Positions 29,754 to 39,540 of a stretch of 64,000 nucleotides of DNA are shown piece by piece (the first letter of the stretch is position 1; the number at the start of each line of letters is the position of its first letter). Source of the stretch: Hyalangium versicolor (lineage in GTDB: Bacteria; Myxococcota; Myxococcia; Myxococcales; Myxococcaceae); the NCBI RefSeq assembly GCF_020103695.1, contig NZ_JAHXBF010000039.1, positions 40,088 through 104,087 on the forward strand, in the 5' to 3' direction. The position numbers and the translations under genes are program-made. The notes below the pieces were generated by a model. That model saw only the letters and a program-made list of their open reading frames with translations. It did no database searches and was not told where the DNA came from.

Positions 29754-30650
29754 TCAGGGCGTTGTGGAACCCAGGCTCGCAGCGAGATGATCGACAAAAC
29801 TACGCAGCTTCAGCGACACATGTCGATGGGTTGGATAGATAGCATGGATCGCGAGATCCGATGTCCGGTGATCCGGCAGCAGAGCGACCAGATCACCGGA
29901 CGCGATATGCGCGTCGAATACGAAGCTGGGCCCGTAGGCGATGCCGCTTCCGCGCAGGACGGCGGCAAGCAGCAACTGCATGTTGTTGGCCGTCATGCGA
30001 ACCGGTCCATCGATGACGGTTGAGTTCCCCTTGGAATCGATGAGCGTCCAGTCGCCTGTCGAGATCGCGCCGCTGAATATCAGCCGTGGCAGTTGGCGAA
30101 GTTTCGCCACGGTCTGCAGCGGGCCGATTTGCGCGAGGAACTCTCGCGACGCGCACAACACCATGCGGCACGGCGCAAGCCGCCGAGCGACAAGATCGGT
30201 GTCGCGCAGCGCGCCGATCCGTATCGCCACATCGAAGCCCTCGGCCACGAGATCGACGTAGTGGTCGCTCAGGAGCACGTCGAGCGTGACACGGGGATGC
30301 CGCTCCAGAAAGGCGGCCATGACGCCGCTCAAGTGCATGGTTCCATACGTGACGGGCGCCGTGACGCGGAGCACGCCTCGAACAGTTCCTTGCGTGTCAG
30401 CCGCCTCGCGTCTGGCTTCTTCATACTCCTCCAGGATCCGCTTGCTGCGCGCATAGTAGGCACGCCCGGCTTCGGTGAGGACAAGGCTACGGGTGCTCCG
30501 CTGCATGAGCCGGACGTTCATTTCTGACTCGATCGCGGCAACGTGTTTGCCAGCCATCGACGCAGAGAGGCCATGACGTCGCGCGGCGGCGATCAGGCTC
30601 CCTTCCTCTACCGCCGCGACGAAGACGGACATGCTGGTCAGTCGATCCAT
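29754..30650 (-). CDS. LysR-family transcriptional regulator
   Basis: The product is 298 residues. An N-terminal winged helix-turn-helix (MDRLTSMSVFVAAVEEGSLI, GLSASMAGKHVAAIE) is followed by a substrate-binding effector domain (VRGVLRVTAPVTYG, ALRDTDLVARRLAP, HRHVSLKLRSFVDHL). The helix sequence resembles the common CrgA/PecT-like subgroup. It is transcribed away from the HD hydrolase gene, with 137 bp between starts. This is the usual LysR layout, in which the regulator controls itself and its divergent neighbour. The intervening DNA contains an AT-rich run with GATAAT and TTATCGA (30690-30710), a plausible operator/promoter. Confidence 0.92.
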   Translation of the reverse strand: MDRLTSMSVFVAAVEEGSLIAAARRHGLSASMAGKHVAAIESEMNVRLMQRSTRSLVLTEAGRAYYARSKRILEEYEEARREAADTQGTVRGVLRVTAPVTYGTMHLSGVMAAFLERHPRVTLDVLLSDHYVDLVAEGFDVAIRIGALRDTDLVARRLAPCRMVLCASREFLAQIGPLQTVAKLRQLPRLIFSGAISTGDWTLIDSKGNSTVIDGPVRMTANNMQLLLAAVLRGSGIAYGPSFVFDAHIASGDLVALLPDHRTSDLAIHAIYPTHRHVSLKLRSFVDHLAASLGSTTP

Positions 30651-30787
30651 GAAAGTCCATTCGATACCAGTGTTACCAGCTGGTGATAATCGAGAGCATA
30701 TTATCGACCAGAAATAACGAACGTACGTTGCGCGCGCTGAGTCACGAGCTGCCCAGATCGAAAACCCATGACATCAAGGAGCGATCC

Positions 30788-31399
30788 ATGCAGTACCCCG
30801 ACACGCAAGTGTGCATTGCCGCAATGGAGTTGGCGCGCGACCACTCCCCGCAGTTCCTCTTCAACCATGTGATGCGCACCTTCGCCTTCGGGCGAGCCGC
30901 CGGAGCGCTGCAGGGCGCGCGGTATGATGAGGAGATGCTCTTCCTCGGCTCGGTGCTGCACGACCTCGGCCTGGTGGAGAAGTTCATCGGCGAGGATCGC
31001 TTTGAGGTCGACGGTGCGGACGCCGCTGCCGAGTTCCTGTCGAAGCAGGGCTACTCCGACCGGAAGATCGCCATTATCTGGGACGCGATCGCCCTGCACA
31101 CCACGCCCGGCGTGCCGCAACGCAAGCAGCCCGAGATCGCCCTGCTCCAGCTCGGCGCGGGCATCGACATTGGAGCCATCCCGCGCTCGCTCGTAACGCC
31201 CAATAGCGTGGAGATCATCCTCTCCGAGTATCCGCGGCTCGGCTTCAAGAAGGCCATGCTGGAGGCCATGGGCACGGTCGTCCGGCGCAAGCCGATGACC
31301 GGCGCGATCAACCTCATGGGAGAGATCGGCCGAGTGCAGGAGCACCTGCCGATCCCCGGCTTCTGCGACATCGTCATGCACGCAGAGTTCGAAGATTAG
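30788..31399 (+). CDS. HD-domain hydrolase (cyanamide hydratase-like)
   Basis: The product is 203 residues from ATG 30788 (MQYPDTQVCI), preceded by AAGGAG; a longer in-frame start at 30683 would overlap the divergent promoter region. The HD metal motif is LGSVLHDLGL (His-Asp), preceded by an early helix with FNHVMRTFAFG (the first metal His) and followed by DAIALHT with a further His. The pattern fits the cyanamide hydratase/HD-hydrolase group (FNH..R.Y.F, LHDLG...), not a cyclic-di-GMP HD-GYP protein. The substrate is unknown. It is divergent from a LysR gene that probably regulates it. Confidence 0.82.
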   Translation: MQYPDTQVCIAAMELARDHSPQFLFNHVMRTFAFGRAAGALQGARYDEEMLFLGSVLHDLGLVEKFIGEDRFEVDGADAAAEFLSKQGYSDRKIAIIWDAIALHTTPGVPQRKQPEIALLQLGAGIDIGAIPRSLVTPNSVEIILSEYPRLGFKKAMLEAMGTVVRRKPMTGAINLMGEIGRVQEHLPIPGFCDIVMHAEFED

Positions 31400-31429
31400 G
31401 CCCGCGTCACCTTGATCGCCATACCGCGG

Positions 31430-32092
31430 CTAGCGCGCGCTGCCCGCCGGTGCCCCGAGGCGCTGCTCATAGGCTTCTAGCGTCCGCCGCCAGGCGGGCC
31501 GTGCCTCACAGCGCTCGCGGTAGGCGGAGACCTGGGGAAAGTCGTCGAGCACGCCCGCGTTGCGCACCTCGCGCAGCACCGTGGTCATCAGGATGTCGGC
31601 CACGGTGAAGGCCTCGCCGGTGAGATACGGACGCTCCCGAAGCCAGTCCTCGAGCGCTGTCAGATGGAGCCTGGCCCAATCCACCAGTGAGGGACGCCGC
31701 TGCGCGCCGGTGGGATCGGCGGCGCCGAGAAGCTCGATCATCGCGATCTGGAACAGTGGGGGCTCCAGGGTGTTGAGCGCGGCGAAACACCAGCGCGTCA
31801 CCTGGGCGCGGCCCTGGAGATCCGCAGGCATCAATCTGCCCGTCTTCTCCGCCAGGTACAGCAGGATCGCGCCCGTCTCGGTGAGCACGAAGCCGTCGTC
31901 GTCGAGCACCGGCACCTGAGTGAAGGGGTTGAGGCGCCGGTAGCCCTCACTTTTGGTTTCCCCCGCGGGATGATCCAGGCCGTGCACGCGGTAGGGCACG
32001 CCGAGCTCCTCGAGCGTCCACAGGACACGCAAATCACGGGTGAGACCCACTACCTTCGAGTTGACGCGGCCGAAGCCGTAGAGCGTGAGCAT
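31430..32092 (-). CDS. Glutathione S-transferase family protein
   Basis: The product is 220 residues. The N-terminal thioredoxin-like domain (MLTLYGFGRVNSKVVGLTRD to about residue 80) has the glutathione-binding signature NPFTQVPVLDDDGFVLTETG-AILLYLAE. The C-terminal all-helical domain contains LTGEAFTVADILMTTVL, the conserved GST helix-6 motif with its N-capping residue and Asp. It would conjugate glutathione or a similar thiol to an electrophile; the substrate is not evident. It lies 54 bp downstream of a hybrid histidine kinase on the same strand and converges with the HD hydrolase, so a functional link to the kinase is possible but unproven. Confidence 0.88.
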   Translation of the reverse strand: MLTLYGFGRVNSKVVGLTRDLRVLWTLEELGVPYRVHGLDHPAGETKSEGYRRLNPFTQVPVLDDDGFVLTETGAILLYLAEKTGRLMPADLQGRAQVTRWCFAALNTLEPPLFQIAMIELLGAADPTGAQRRPSLVDWARLHLTALEDWLRERPYLTGEAFTVADILMTTVLREVRNAGVLDDFPQVSAYRERCEARPAWRRTLEAYEQRLGAPAGSAR

Positions 32093-32146
32093 TCCGGCAT
32101 TGTTGGTGCCGTGTCCGCCCGCTGTCGAGGAGTTTGGCCATGCCCC

Positions 32147-35100
32147 TCAACCTTCCAGGGGCAGCTCCACCATGAACGTGGCCCCTCCGCCCGGCGTCTC
32201 CGCCATGGTGATGGAGCCCCCGTGCGCCTCCACCACCTGCCGGGTGAGCCAGAGGCCCACGCCCAATCCCCCATAGTTGTGGACGGACACTCCTCGCTCG
32301 AATCGCTGCCAGAGGCGCTCTCGGTCCTCGGGCGGAATTCCCATGCCGTGGTCCCTCACCCTCAAGAGCGCGCGTCCGTCCTGCCGCTGGATGCGCACCT
32401 CCACGGCTCTCCCCGGACCGAACTTCGCCGCATTGGACAACAGGTTCTGCACCACCTGCTCCAGGCGCACCCGGTCGAAGTGGCCCCGCACCGAGGGGGC
32501 GGCCTCGAGCATCACCGGACACTGCGCTCGCGCCAGCTCTTCGCGCATCCGCGCAACAACCTCGGTGACCAGCGCGGAGAGGTCCAACTCCTCGCGCCTC
32601 AACCGCAAGCTCCCGACGGCCAACTGAGATACATCCAGCAGCGTGTCCATCAGGGACGCCAGGCGTTGCACCTGCCGGCGGGTGATGAACAGGCGATCGC
32701 CCAACTGCGCCCGCGACTCGGCGCTCAGACCCCGCTCGATGAGCTCGAGTTGCAGCCCGAAGGCCGCCAGAGGCGTCTTCAGCTCGTGGCTCACCACCGA
32801 CAGGAAATCATCCCGGGCCTTCACCGCCTCCTCGAGGCTCGCCTCTCGTGCCTGGTGAAACCCCATCTCCCTGCGGACCCGCGCCATCTCCAATTGCGTG
32901 CCGATGCGCGCCACCAGTTCGCGCGCCGAGAAGGGCTTGGTGAGGTAGTCATCCGCGCCAGCCTCCAACCCCTCCACGTTGGCTTCCTCGCCGGCCCGAG
33001 CCGAGAGCAGGATGACAGGGATGGCCCGCAGCCGGGGATCCGCCCGGAGGTGCTTCAACAGGCCAAACCCCCCCAGGCGGGGCATCATCACATCACTCAG
33101 GATGAGCTCGGGCGGACGCTGCTGGATGGCCTTGAGCGCCTCCAGCCCATCCTCCGCGGTCTCGACTACGAAGGACGACTGGAGCAGTCCCGAGATGTAC
33201 ATGCGCAGGTCCGCGTTGTCGTCCACCACCAGGATGCGTGTGGGGGAGGGAGTCACGGCGGGGACTCCCCGTGCGGAGCCTTTCTCCTCGGATCTTGGCA
33301 GCCAGCCCTCGATTTCCTGCAGGAAGGGGGAGGCGCGCCCGGCGCCCGAAGTGTCGGGCTTCCCGGGGAAGAGTTGCTCGCGGGGCAGGTGGGCACTCCC
33401 CCGCGGCACCTTGACGGTGAAGGCCGTCCCCTCGCCCAGGACGCTCGTCACGCCCACGCTGCCCCCATGCAGCTTCACCAGTTCCTGCACCAGACTCAAA
33501 CCAATGCCGCTGCCCTCATGGCTGCGGGCCCATGCGCCCTCGACCCGATGGAAGCGCTCGAAGATGCGCGGCAGCTCGGCGCTGGGGATGCCAATCCCGG
33601 TGTCCCGCACCTCCAGACACACCTGTTCCTGCTCCGCGTGGAGGCTGACGCGAATGCTGCCCGCGGACGTGTACTTCATCGCGTTGGACAAGAGGTTGAA
33701 GACAATCGTCTCCCACATCTCGTGATCGATCCACACGGACTCGGGCAGGGGAGGAGCGTCAACGATGAGGTTGAGCTGGGCCCGCTTCGCGGTGGACTCG
33801 AACTGGCTCACCCGCCTGGCGGTGAAGGCAGACAGGTCCGTGGGCCGGAAGAGCCCCTGAATCCGGCCCGCTCCGATCCGGGTGAAGTCGAGCACGGTGT
33901 TGACGAGCTTGAGCAACCGGGTAGCGCTGCGTTGGATCAGCGACAGGCGCTCTCGCTGCTGTGGCCCCAACGGCTCGCTCGCATCCGCCAGGGCGTCCTC
34001 GACGGGGCCGAGCATCAGGGTCAGGGGCGTGCGGAACTCGTGGCTCACGTTGCTGAAGAAGGCGGTCTTCGCCCGGTCGAGCGCGGCCAGCTTCTCCGCG
34101 CGCTCACGCACCTCCTGCTGCGCACGGGCGCTCGAGGCGGCCGTGGTCACCGCTCCTGCCGCCAGCTCGAGGAAGCTGCGGTACTCCCCGGCCAGGGTGA
34201 GGAGGGGGCTCAGACCGACCACCAGGAAGCCGAGGGGGCGGTCACCCTGCGCGTACGACAGGGGCAACACCAGGGCCGAGCGGGGAGTCCCCATCCCCGT
34301 AGGGGCGGGCAGCGCCTCGAACCATTCGCCTACGTCGTCCACCACGGTGACCTGGTGGGAGCTGGCCGCCGACCCCAGGAGCCACGCGGCCCTGTTCGCG
34401 GAGGACTCCGCGCGCAGGTCCACCTGTTCGGGCACACCCGAGTGCTGGGGCTCCAGACCACAAGCGCCCAGGAGCGAGGCCCGCGTGCCCCCGGCATCCG
34501 TGAGGTAGAGCAGGGCGAAGGGGAGGTCCGCGGGGTTCTCCGCCAGCGCGGCGAGCGCGGCCCGGCATGCCTCCTCGGAGGATGCTGCTCCGGCCGACCG
34601 GTTCGAGATGGACTGAAGGGTGCGCAGGCGCCGCTGTCCGAGCACCTGCCCCGTGGTCTCCATTGCGGGCGTGTAGATCCCCACGATGGCGCCCGAGTCA
34701 TCGCGCACCGGAGAGTAGGACCAGGTGAAATAGGCCTCCTCGACGAAGCCATTGCGCGCGATGGGCAAGGGCTGGTTCTCAGATCGGGTCGCCAGCCCCG
34801 TGCGCTCGATGCCATCGAACATGGGCGCGAGGAAGGGCCACAGCTCTGGAAACACCTCCGCCACCGGACCCAGGGCTCCATGCGGGTGCTTGGCGCCCAT
34901 GATGGGGATGCCCGCATCGTTGTAGAGCTGGACGCGCTGGGGGCCCCAATAGATGAACATGGGGAAGCGCGTCGCCAGGCACATGCCCACCGCCGTGCGC
35001 AGCGTCTGCGGCCAGGACTCGATGGGGCCGAGCGGTGTCCGGGACCAGTCCTTCTCCAGGATGAGCCGTCCCATCTCGCTGCCGTCGTTCAGCGAGGCGG

Positions 35101-35167
35101 GCCAGGCTCCGACGGGCTGTGCACGCAGTGTCCCGCTCGCTTCATCCGACTTCGGTGTCTCGCTCAT
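32147..35167 (-). CDS. Hybrid sensor kinase: PAS-GAF-HisKA-HATPase-REC-HisKA-HATPase
   Basis: The product is 1006 residues. An N-terminal PAS-like domain (FPMFIYWGPQRVQLYNDAGI) and a GAF-like region (about 175-340) lead to a first kinase core with FFSNVSHEFRTPL (phospho-His near 374), NLLSNAMKYTSAG and DTGIGIP. The receiver (about 640-760) has SDVMMP with its Asp near 693. A second core has FLSVVSHELKTPL (His near 790), NLLSNAAKFGPG and GLGVGLWLT. The sequence is soluble throughout. The order matches the kinase at 9077, though the second cores differ. No clear Shine-Dalgarno precedes ATG 35167. Its nearest relative in the window is the truncated kinase at 60894-63962, which shares the same N-terminal sensory segment. 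Confidence 0.9.
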   Translation of the reverse strand: MSETPKSDEASGTLRAQPVGAWPASLNDGSEMGRLILEKDWSRTPLGPIESWPQTLRTAVGMCLATRFPMFIYWGPQRVQLYNDAGIPIMGAKHPHGALGPVAEVFPELWPFLAPMFDGIERTGLATRSENQPLPIARNGFVEEAYFTWSYSPVRDDSGAIVGIYTPAMETTGQVLGQRRLRTLQSISNRSAGAASSEEACRAALAALAENPADLPFALLYLTDAGGTRASLLGACGLEPQHSGVPEQVDLRAESSANRAAWLLGSAASSHQVTVVDDVGEWFEALPAPTGMGTPRSALVLPLSYAQGDRPLGFLVVGLSPLLTLAGEYRSFLELAAGAVTTAASSARAQQEVRERAEKLAALDRAKTAFFSNVSHEFRTPLTLMLGPVEDALADASEPLGPQQRERLSLIQRSATRLLKLVNTVLDFTRIGAGRIQGLFRPTDLSAFTARRVSQFESTAKRAQLNLIVDAPPLPESVWIDHEMWETIVFNLLSNAMKYTSAGSIRVSLHAEQEQVCLEVRDTGIGIPSAELPRIFERFHRVEGAWARSHEGSGIGLSLVQELVKLHGGSVGVTSVLGEGTAFTVKVPRGSAHLPREQLFPGKPDTSGAGRASPFLQEIEGWLPRSEEKGSARGVPAVTPSPTRILVVDDNADLRMYISGLLQSSFVVETAEDGLEALKAIQQRPPELILSDVMMPRLGGFGLLKHLRADPRLRAIPVILLSARAGEEANVEGLEAGADDYLTKPFSARELVARIGTQLEMARVRREMGFHQAREASLEEAVKARDDFLSVVSHELKTPLAAFGLQLELIERGLSAESRAQLGDRLFITRRQVQRLASLMDTLLDVSQLAVGSLRLRREELDLSALVTEVVARMREELARAQCPVMLEAAPSVRGHFDRVRLEQVVQNLLSNAAKFGPGRAVEVRIQRQDGRALLRVRDHGMGIPPEDRERLWQRFERGVSVHNYGGLGVGLWLTRQVVEAHGGSITMAETPGGGATFMVELPLEG

Positions 35168-35637
35168 GGTGTCTTGGGCGTCGGGGTTGCCGTCGCCCCC
35201 ACCTTATGCGCAAGACGTCCTGCCGGAAGGGCGGACTTCCTCGGCCTGTGGTGTGCAGGACGCTGCCACGAACTCAGACGGCGCTTCCTCTCTGTCCGTT
35301 GCTCAGAGTTGAGGGGGCTGGGAGGCAGGTAAGGATTCGGCCGCTGCTTGGGACGCATGGCTCCACAGCGCTCGTATTCGCCTGGGTGCTTCTTGAGGCA
35401 GCATGACACGGTGCTGTCTGTCTGGTTGCCCTCTCCAGGGCACAGTCTCAGGCCAATGTCAATTCAACAAAGATCTCAATGGTGCAATGTTGAGAGGCGG
35501 GCCTATGAACTGCCCCTCGGAAAGGCAGACTCCAAAAAAGAGCCAGCGCACGATCCATCCCTTCACCCTGGGCGCAAACCTGACGCACGTAGAGGCCATG
35601 GGCCCGAGGGACTCGGAATGATGGGGGTAATCAGAAC
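35168..35637. other. Intergenic with dispersed repeat and one doubtful small frame
   Basis: These 470 bp separate the kinase from the divergent four-gene cluster. They contain a segment repeated at 58.9 kb (35457 onwards). They also contain an open frame at 35403-35621 (72 residues, MTRCCLSGCPLQ..., four early Cys, ends GPRDSE), which has no good ribosome site and which I do not call as a gene. The cluster promoter should lie here. Confidence 0.5.
35457..35600. repeat. Dispersed repeat, copy 1
   Basis: A 28-bp stretch (35457-35484, beginning TGTCAATTCAAC and ending CTCAATGGTG) is identical to 58902-58929. Weaker similarity continues for about 100 bp (GGCCTATGAA, TGCC, GGGCGCAAA). In both places it translates as CQFNKDLNG in the plus frame, but only copy 1 stays open afterwards. 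It may be a decayed shared gene or a conserved non-coding element. Confidence 0.55.
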
Positions 35638-38600
35638 ATGACAAGCACCAATGGTTTTCTACGCGTTCCCCTGCGGCTTCAGGCCCTGTGCCTGGGCGCG
35701 AAGCAGAACGTGGTTCGCGCCATGGCGGATTACCGCCTGCTCCCCGCCGAGACGAGCGGCAAGCGTCAGCTCCGCTCGCCCAACCTCAGCGACCGCATCC
35801 TCACCCCTCCCTTCACCCAGGACCAGGAATTGCCCCCCGGCATCCACCTGCACTGGCTGATGCCAGACGCCCTCACCCAGGGAGAGCAGGACGGGGACTT
35901 CACTCGCTTTCCTTACGTCCCCAATCGCTGGCTCATCCTGCGCAGCGGCGGCGGTCAGCCCGAGAAACAGTGGGTGGTGGAGAGTGATTACCTGTACCCG
36001 GCAGGGGATGGCGACTTTGGCAGCGAGGCGGAGGCCCCCGTCAACGTCCAGGTGCTGCCCGATCCCGCCCCGGCCTCCGGCTACCGCTACCGCTTCCTCG
36101 GCCGCGCGCTCTCGCTCGAGGACTGGCGCAAGGCCCAGTCAGACTCCGGCCGCGAGTACCTGCCCGCGCTCACCTGCGTGGGCCAGGAGACCGCCGTGCG
36201 CGTGCTCGATCCGGTGCGCGCCTCCTTCGCCTCCTTCTACCCCAACTGCCGCACCGTCTTCGGTCTGCATGACGGCGACTCGGCGCTGCACACGGGCACC
36301 CCTCCCGCCGGGCTGCGCTACGACGTGCTCGGCTGGTACTCCGACGTCCAGCGCGACTGTCTGACGGCCCTGCTCACCGAGGCCACCACGCCCGAGGCGC
36401 TCCAGGCCCTCCTCGAGGAGCGCTTCGAGTGGGGCTGGACGGCCAGCTCCCTGCCCCGCGCCACGCTCTTCCATGCGCGGCTGTCCTTTGGTGCCGGCTC
36501 GCGCTCCCTCCGCACGCTGTCCAAGCCCCTGCTCGCCGTGGGCACCACCGAGACAGAGGCCCTGGCCGCGCACCTGGCTCACACCCACTCGCCCCAGTCC
36601 CCAGAGTCGCGGCGCACCATCGAGGAGCAGCTCGAGACGCTCCAGCTCGCCGATCGGCTCGAGGGCCACACGCTGGACATCGATGACCGCCTCCAAGAGG
36701 CGCGGCACGAGCGCGGCTTCGCCTCGGTCCAGGGCGGTCTGCGCTGGGCCATCCAGCCCCAGAGCGACACCACCACGGACGTCTTCGCCCAGTTCCGCCG
36801 CTCCAAGCCCCGCGCCCGGCGCACGCCTCCGCCCGCCTGGACGACGCTGCTCGACGCCCTCAACTCCCTCCAGGAGGAGTACCAGCGCGCCACCGACACG
36901 CTCGAGGATCTGCGCCAGCGCCTGTACTTCCGCTGGTGGGAGCTGCTGCCCTCCAAGGGCGCCAACACCAACTTCTACAAGAGCTACGTGGTGCCCGTGC
37001 GCCACCAGCTCACCTCCATGGGGCAACTCAGCCTGGAGCAGGACTCCCAGACGGGCGAGTGGCGCATCCTCCCCCAGCCCTCGCGCTTCGAGGTCGTCTC
37101 CCGTCAGCACACCTGGCTCAGCGACTATCTGCGCATCATCAACACCCCGGGCGTCTCGCTCACCTCGAAGACCGGCAGGCCCACCCCCTACGAGACCTGG
37201 GGCATCGAGTTCGAGAACTGCTGCGGGTTCGTGCTCCAGTCCAATCACACCGTCACCATCAAGCAGCAGGACCAGTCCTGGGAGATCAAGTACCAGGACG
37301 TCACGTACCCGGTGCGAGCAGAGGACTCGGGGCTCTTCCTGGAGATCCCCCCCGCAGCCACCTCCCTCGCCGTGCGACTCGCCGCGGCGCTCGACGCCGC
37401 GCAGTCCGCCGTGCGCGCCTACAACGCCACCGAGGAGGGCGCCGTTGCCCCCTACGTCCTGCGCCCCGAGCCCGAGGCCCCCTACTTCACGCCCGCAGAG
37501 CCGGTGGTGCTGCTCACCGGCGAGGCCGCCGCCGCGGACCTCTGGCGCGAGGAGACGGAGGACCTGCTGCCCTGCGAGCAGGCCGCCCTCACGCTGGACC
37601 TGGGGACGCTGCCCGCGGCCACGCTCACCGCGCTGACGGGCTACCTGAACGGACTGGGGCCCGAGGCGGGGCGGACGTGGACCCAGCCCCCCTGGAACCC
37701 CTTCCTGATGCACTGGAACGCGCACGTCGCCCCGTGCGGCCGCGCCGACAACGGAGACTTCAACTCCGAGCTGCTGCTCAAGCACTACCAGCTCGACCTC
37801 AAGGCGGTGGACCAGAGGCTCAAGCCCGGTGAGGAGTCCGCGATCTCCGACACGGACGACACGTACCAGGGCATCAGCCTGCTGTCGCCCTCCGCGGGCC
37901 CCCAGGTCGGTCAGCGAATCCTCCGCTGGCTGGAGAGCTCCCTGCTGCCCGACTACTACGAGGCGAAGAAGATCCCCGAGGAGCAGCAGGTGGAGGGCTA
38001 CCTCGAGGCCCACTTCGACGAGGTCCACGCGTGGTTCAGCGAGAAGAACCCCAACGCAGACGTCAAGGATCCCATCTTCACCTCGCTGTGGTCCTACGCG
38101 AAGCTCCAGCAGACGCCCTGCCTCGCCCAGTCGCTGGGCAACCTCAACGAGGCCCTGCTGTTGCGCGAGTCCACGCTCCAGCTCAAGGTCAGCGATCCCA
38201 CGGCCCTGGCCAACAGCGTCCACTACTACATCACCGAGACGGTGCGTGACGCCCTAGGCGACAGCATGCAGCGCCGGCCGCTCTTCCTGGACCGCTTCAA
38301 CCCCCTGCGCGCCGGGGCCCTGACGCTCAATGGCCTGTGGCTGGTGGACACCTTTGGCCAGGCCCAAGAGGTCATCCCCCTGGACAAGCCTGACTCCGTT
38401 GCTGTTGTCACCACCACGGACCAGACGCCTCCCAGCGCGCTGCACCACGTGCTGCTGCCGCCCCGGCTCGTCCAGCCCGCGCGCCTGCGCTTCGAGTGGC
38501 TCCCCGCCACGGAGGGCAACGGCCAGCGCTCCAACGAGCAGCCCGGCACCAACCCCATCTGCGGCTTCGTGCTGGTGAACAACCTGGAGGGCTCGCTCGA

Positions 38601-39528
38601 GGTGTACGACGCGCAGGGCAAGGCGCTGGGCGAGGTGGACCGGGGCAAGATCTGGCGCACCGCCCCCGAGACGGGCACCGCCGTGAGGATGGACGCGCGC
38701 AGCCGGCCCCAGCTCTCCAATCCCCACCTGCAGCGCGTGGTGGACCACGTGCTGGACCAGGACGCGGACTTCCTGGAGCGCTTCCTCTCCACGCAGCGCA
38801 CGGCGCTGGAGACAATTGATCCGGAGGCCTTCGCGGAGAACCCCAGCCGGGCGCTGCTCGTCTCCCGCCCCATGGCGGTGGTGCGCGCCTCCATGCGGTT
38901 GGAGCTCCAGGGCCCCGCCGCCTTCGATCCTACCGCGATGCAAGAGGGTGGGGGAGTGACCGACCGGGGCCTGAGCCAGCTTCAGATCCCCGTGCGCCTG
39001 GGCGAGTACCAGCAGCTGGATGATGGGCTGGTGGGCTTCTGGCTCGAGACGGACGAGGGCGCCTACGCCGACGACGGCATCTTCTACTCACCGCAGCTCA
39101 AAGGCCGCGAACACCCGCGTCTGCGCACCTACAAGGATGGAGAGACCGCCCTGCGCTTCACCGAGAAGCCCCTGGGGCCGGAGCGGCGGATGACGATGCT
39201 GCTGGATCCTCGGGGGCAGGTGCACGCGACGACGGGCGTGTTGCCCAGCCCTCAGCTCCGGCTGCATCCGGAGCACTACAGCCGGGCGCTGGGGGAGATG
39301 GAGGTGAACTTTCTCACCGCGCCCTTCCTGTCGGACCAGGGAGCGCTGCGGCTGCCCGTCCCCGAGGAGCCGGGCTACCTCTGGTCCTGGGTGGCGCAGG
39401 ACGATCAGGGCCAGTGGTCGCAGACCACCAAGCTGTCGCCCCCCAATCCCCGCGCCTCCTTCTCCGCTCCCCAGGAACTGCGCGAGGGCTGGCTCATCCT
39501 GCGCAAGGACAAGAGCTCGGACACCTGA
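35638..39528 (+). CDS. Large protein of unknown function, first gene of four-gene cluster
   Basis: The product is 1296 residues, with no signal peptide or membrane span. I recognise the type from uncharacterised proteins of cyanobacteria and actinobacteria with the signatures LPPGIHLHWLMPDALTQG (about 70), PNRWLILR, and CGFVLVNNLEGSLEVYDAQG (about 980), but no function is known to me. The middle contains charged helical segments (for example 300-420) and a long C-terminal beta-rich region (PEEPGYLWSWVAQDD). Start ATG 35638 follows GGGGGT. It lies 12 bp before the fibre-like gene, so the two are very likely cotranscribed. The size, lack of targeting signal and company suggest a structural component of a cytoplasmically assembled particle (inference). 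Confidence 0.8.
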   Translation: MTSTNGFLRVPLRLQALCLGAKQNVVRAMADYRLLPAETSGKRQLRSPNLSDRILTPPFTQDQELPPGIHLHWLMPDALTQGEQDGDFTRFPYVPNRWLILRSGGGQPEKQWVVESDYLYPAGDGDFGSEAEAPVNVQVLPDPAPASGYRYRFLGRALSLEDWRKAQSDSGREYLPALTCVGQETAVRVLDPVRASFASFYPNCRTVFGLHDGDSALHTGTPPAGLRYDVLGWYSDVQRDCLTALLTEATTPEALQALLEERFEWGWTASSLPRATLFHARLSFGAGSRSLRTLSKPLLAVGTTETEALAAHLAHTHSPQSPESRRTIEEQLETLQLADRLEGHTLDIDDRLQEARHERGFASVQGGLRWAIQPQSDTTTDVFAQFRRSKPRARRTPPPAWTTLLDALNSLQEEYQRATDTLEDLRQRLYFRWWELLPSKGANTNFYKSYVVPVRHQLTSMGQLSLEQDSQTGEWRILPQPSRFEVVSRQHTWLSDYLRIINTPGVSLTSKTGRPTPYETWGIEFENCCGFVLQSNHTVTIKQQDQSWEIKYQDVTYPVRAEDSGLFLEIPPAATSLAVRLAAALDAAQSAVRAYNATEEGAVAPYVLRPEPEAPYFTPAEPVVLLTGEAAAADLWREETEDLLPCEQAALTLDLGTLPAATLTALTGYLNGLGPEAGRTWTQPPWNPFLMHWNAHVAPCGRADNGDFNSELLLKHYQLDLKAVDQRLKPGEESAISDTDDTYQGISLLSPSAGPQVGQRILRWLESSLLPDYYEAKKIPEEQQVEGYLEAHFDEVHAWFSEKNPNADVKDPIFTSLWSYAKLQQTPCLAQSLGNLNEALLLRESTLQLKVSDPTALANSVHYYITETVRDALGDSMQRRPLFLDRFNPLRAGALTLNGLWLVDTFGQAQEVIPLDKPDSVAVVTTTDQTPPSALHHVLLPPRLVQPARLRFEWLPATEGNGQRSNEQPGTNPICGFVLVNNLEGSLEVYDAQGKALGEVDRGKIWRTAPETGTAVRMDARSRPQLSNPHLQRVVDHVLDQDADFLERFLSTQRTALETIDPEAFAENPSRALLVSRPMAVVRASMRLELQGPAAFDPTAMQEGGGVTDRGLSQLQIPVRLGEYQQLDDGLVGFWLETDEGAYADDGIFYSPQLKGREHPRLRTYKDGETALRFTEKPLGPERRMTMLLDPRGQVHATTGVLPSPQLRLHPEHYSRALGEMEVNFLTAPFLSDQGALRLPVPEEPGYLWSWVAQDDQGQWSQTTKLSPPNPRASFSAPQELREGWLILRKDKSSDT

Positions 39529-39540
39529 GGAGACACCACC

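Noticed and set aside
35403..35621. A 72-codon frame with four early Cys upstream of the cluster
   Set aside because: There is no good ribosome site and its repeat partner at 58.85 kb is interrupted; it is kept only as part of the dispersed repeat.
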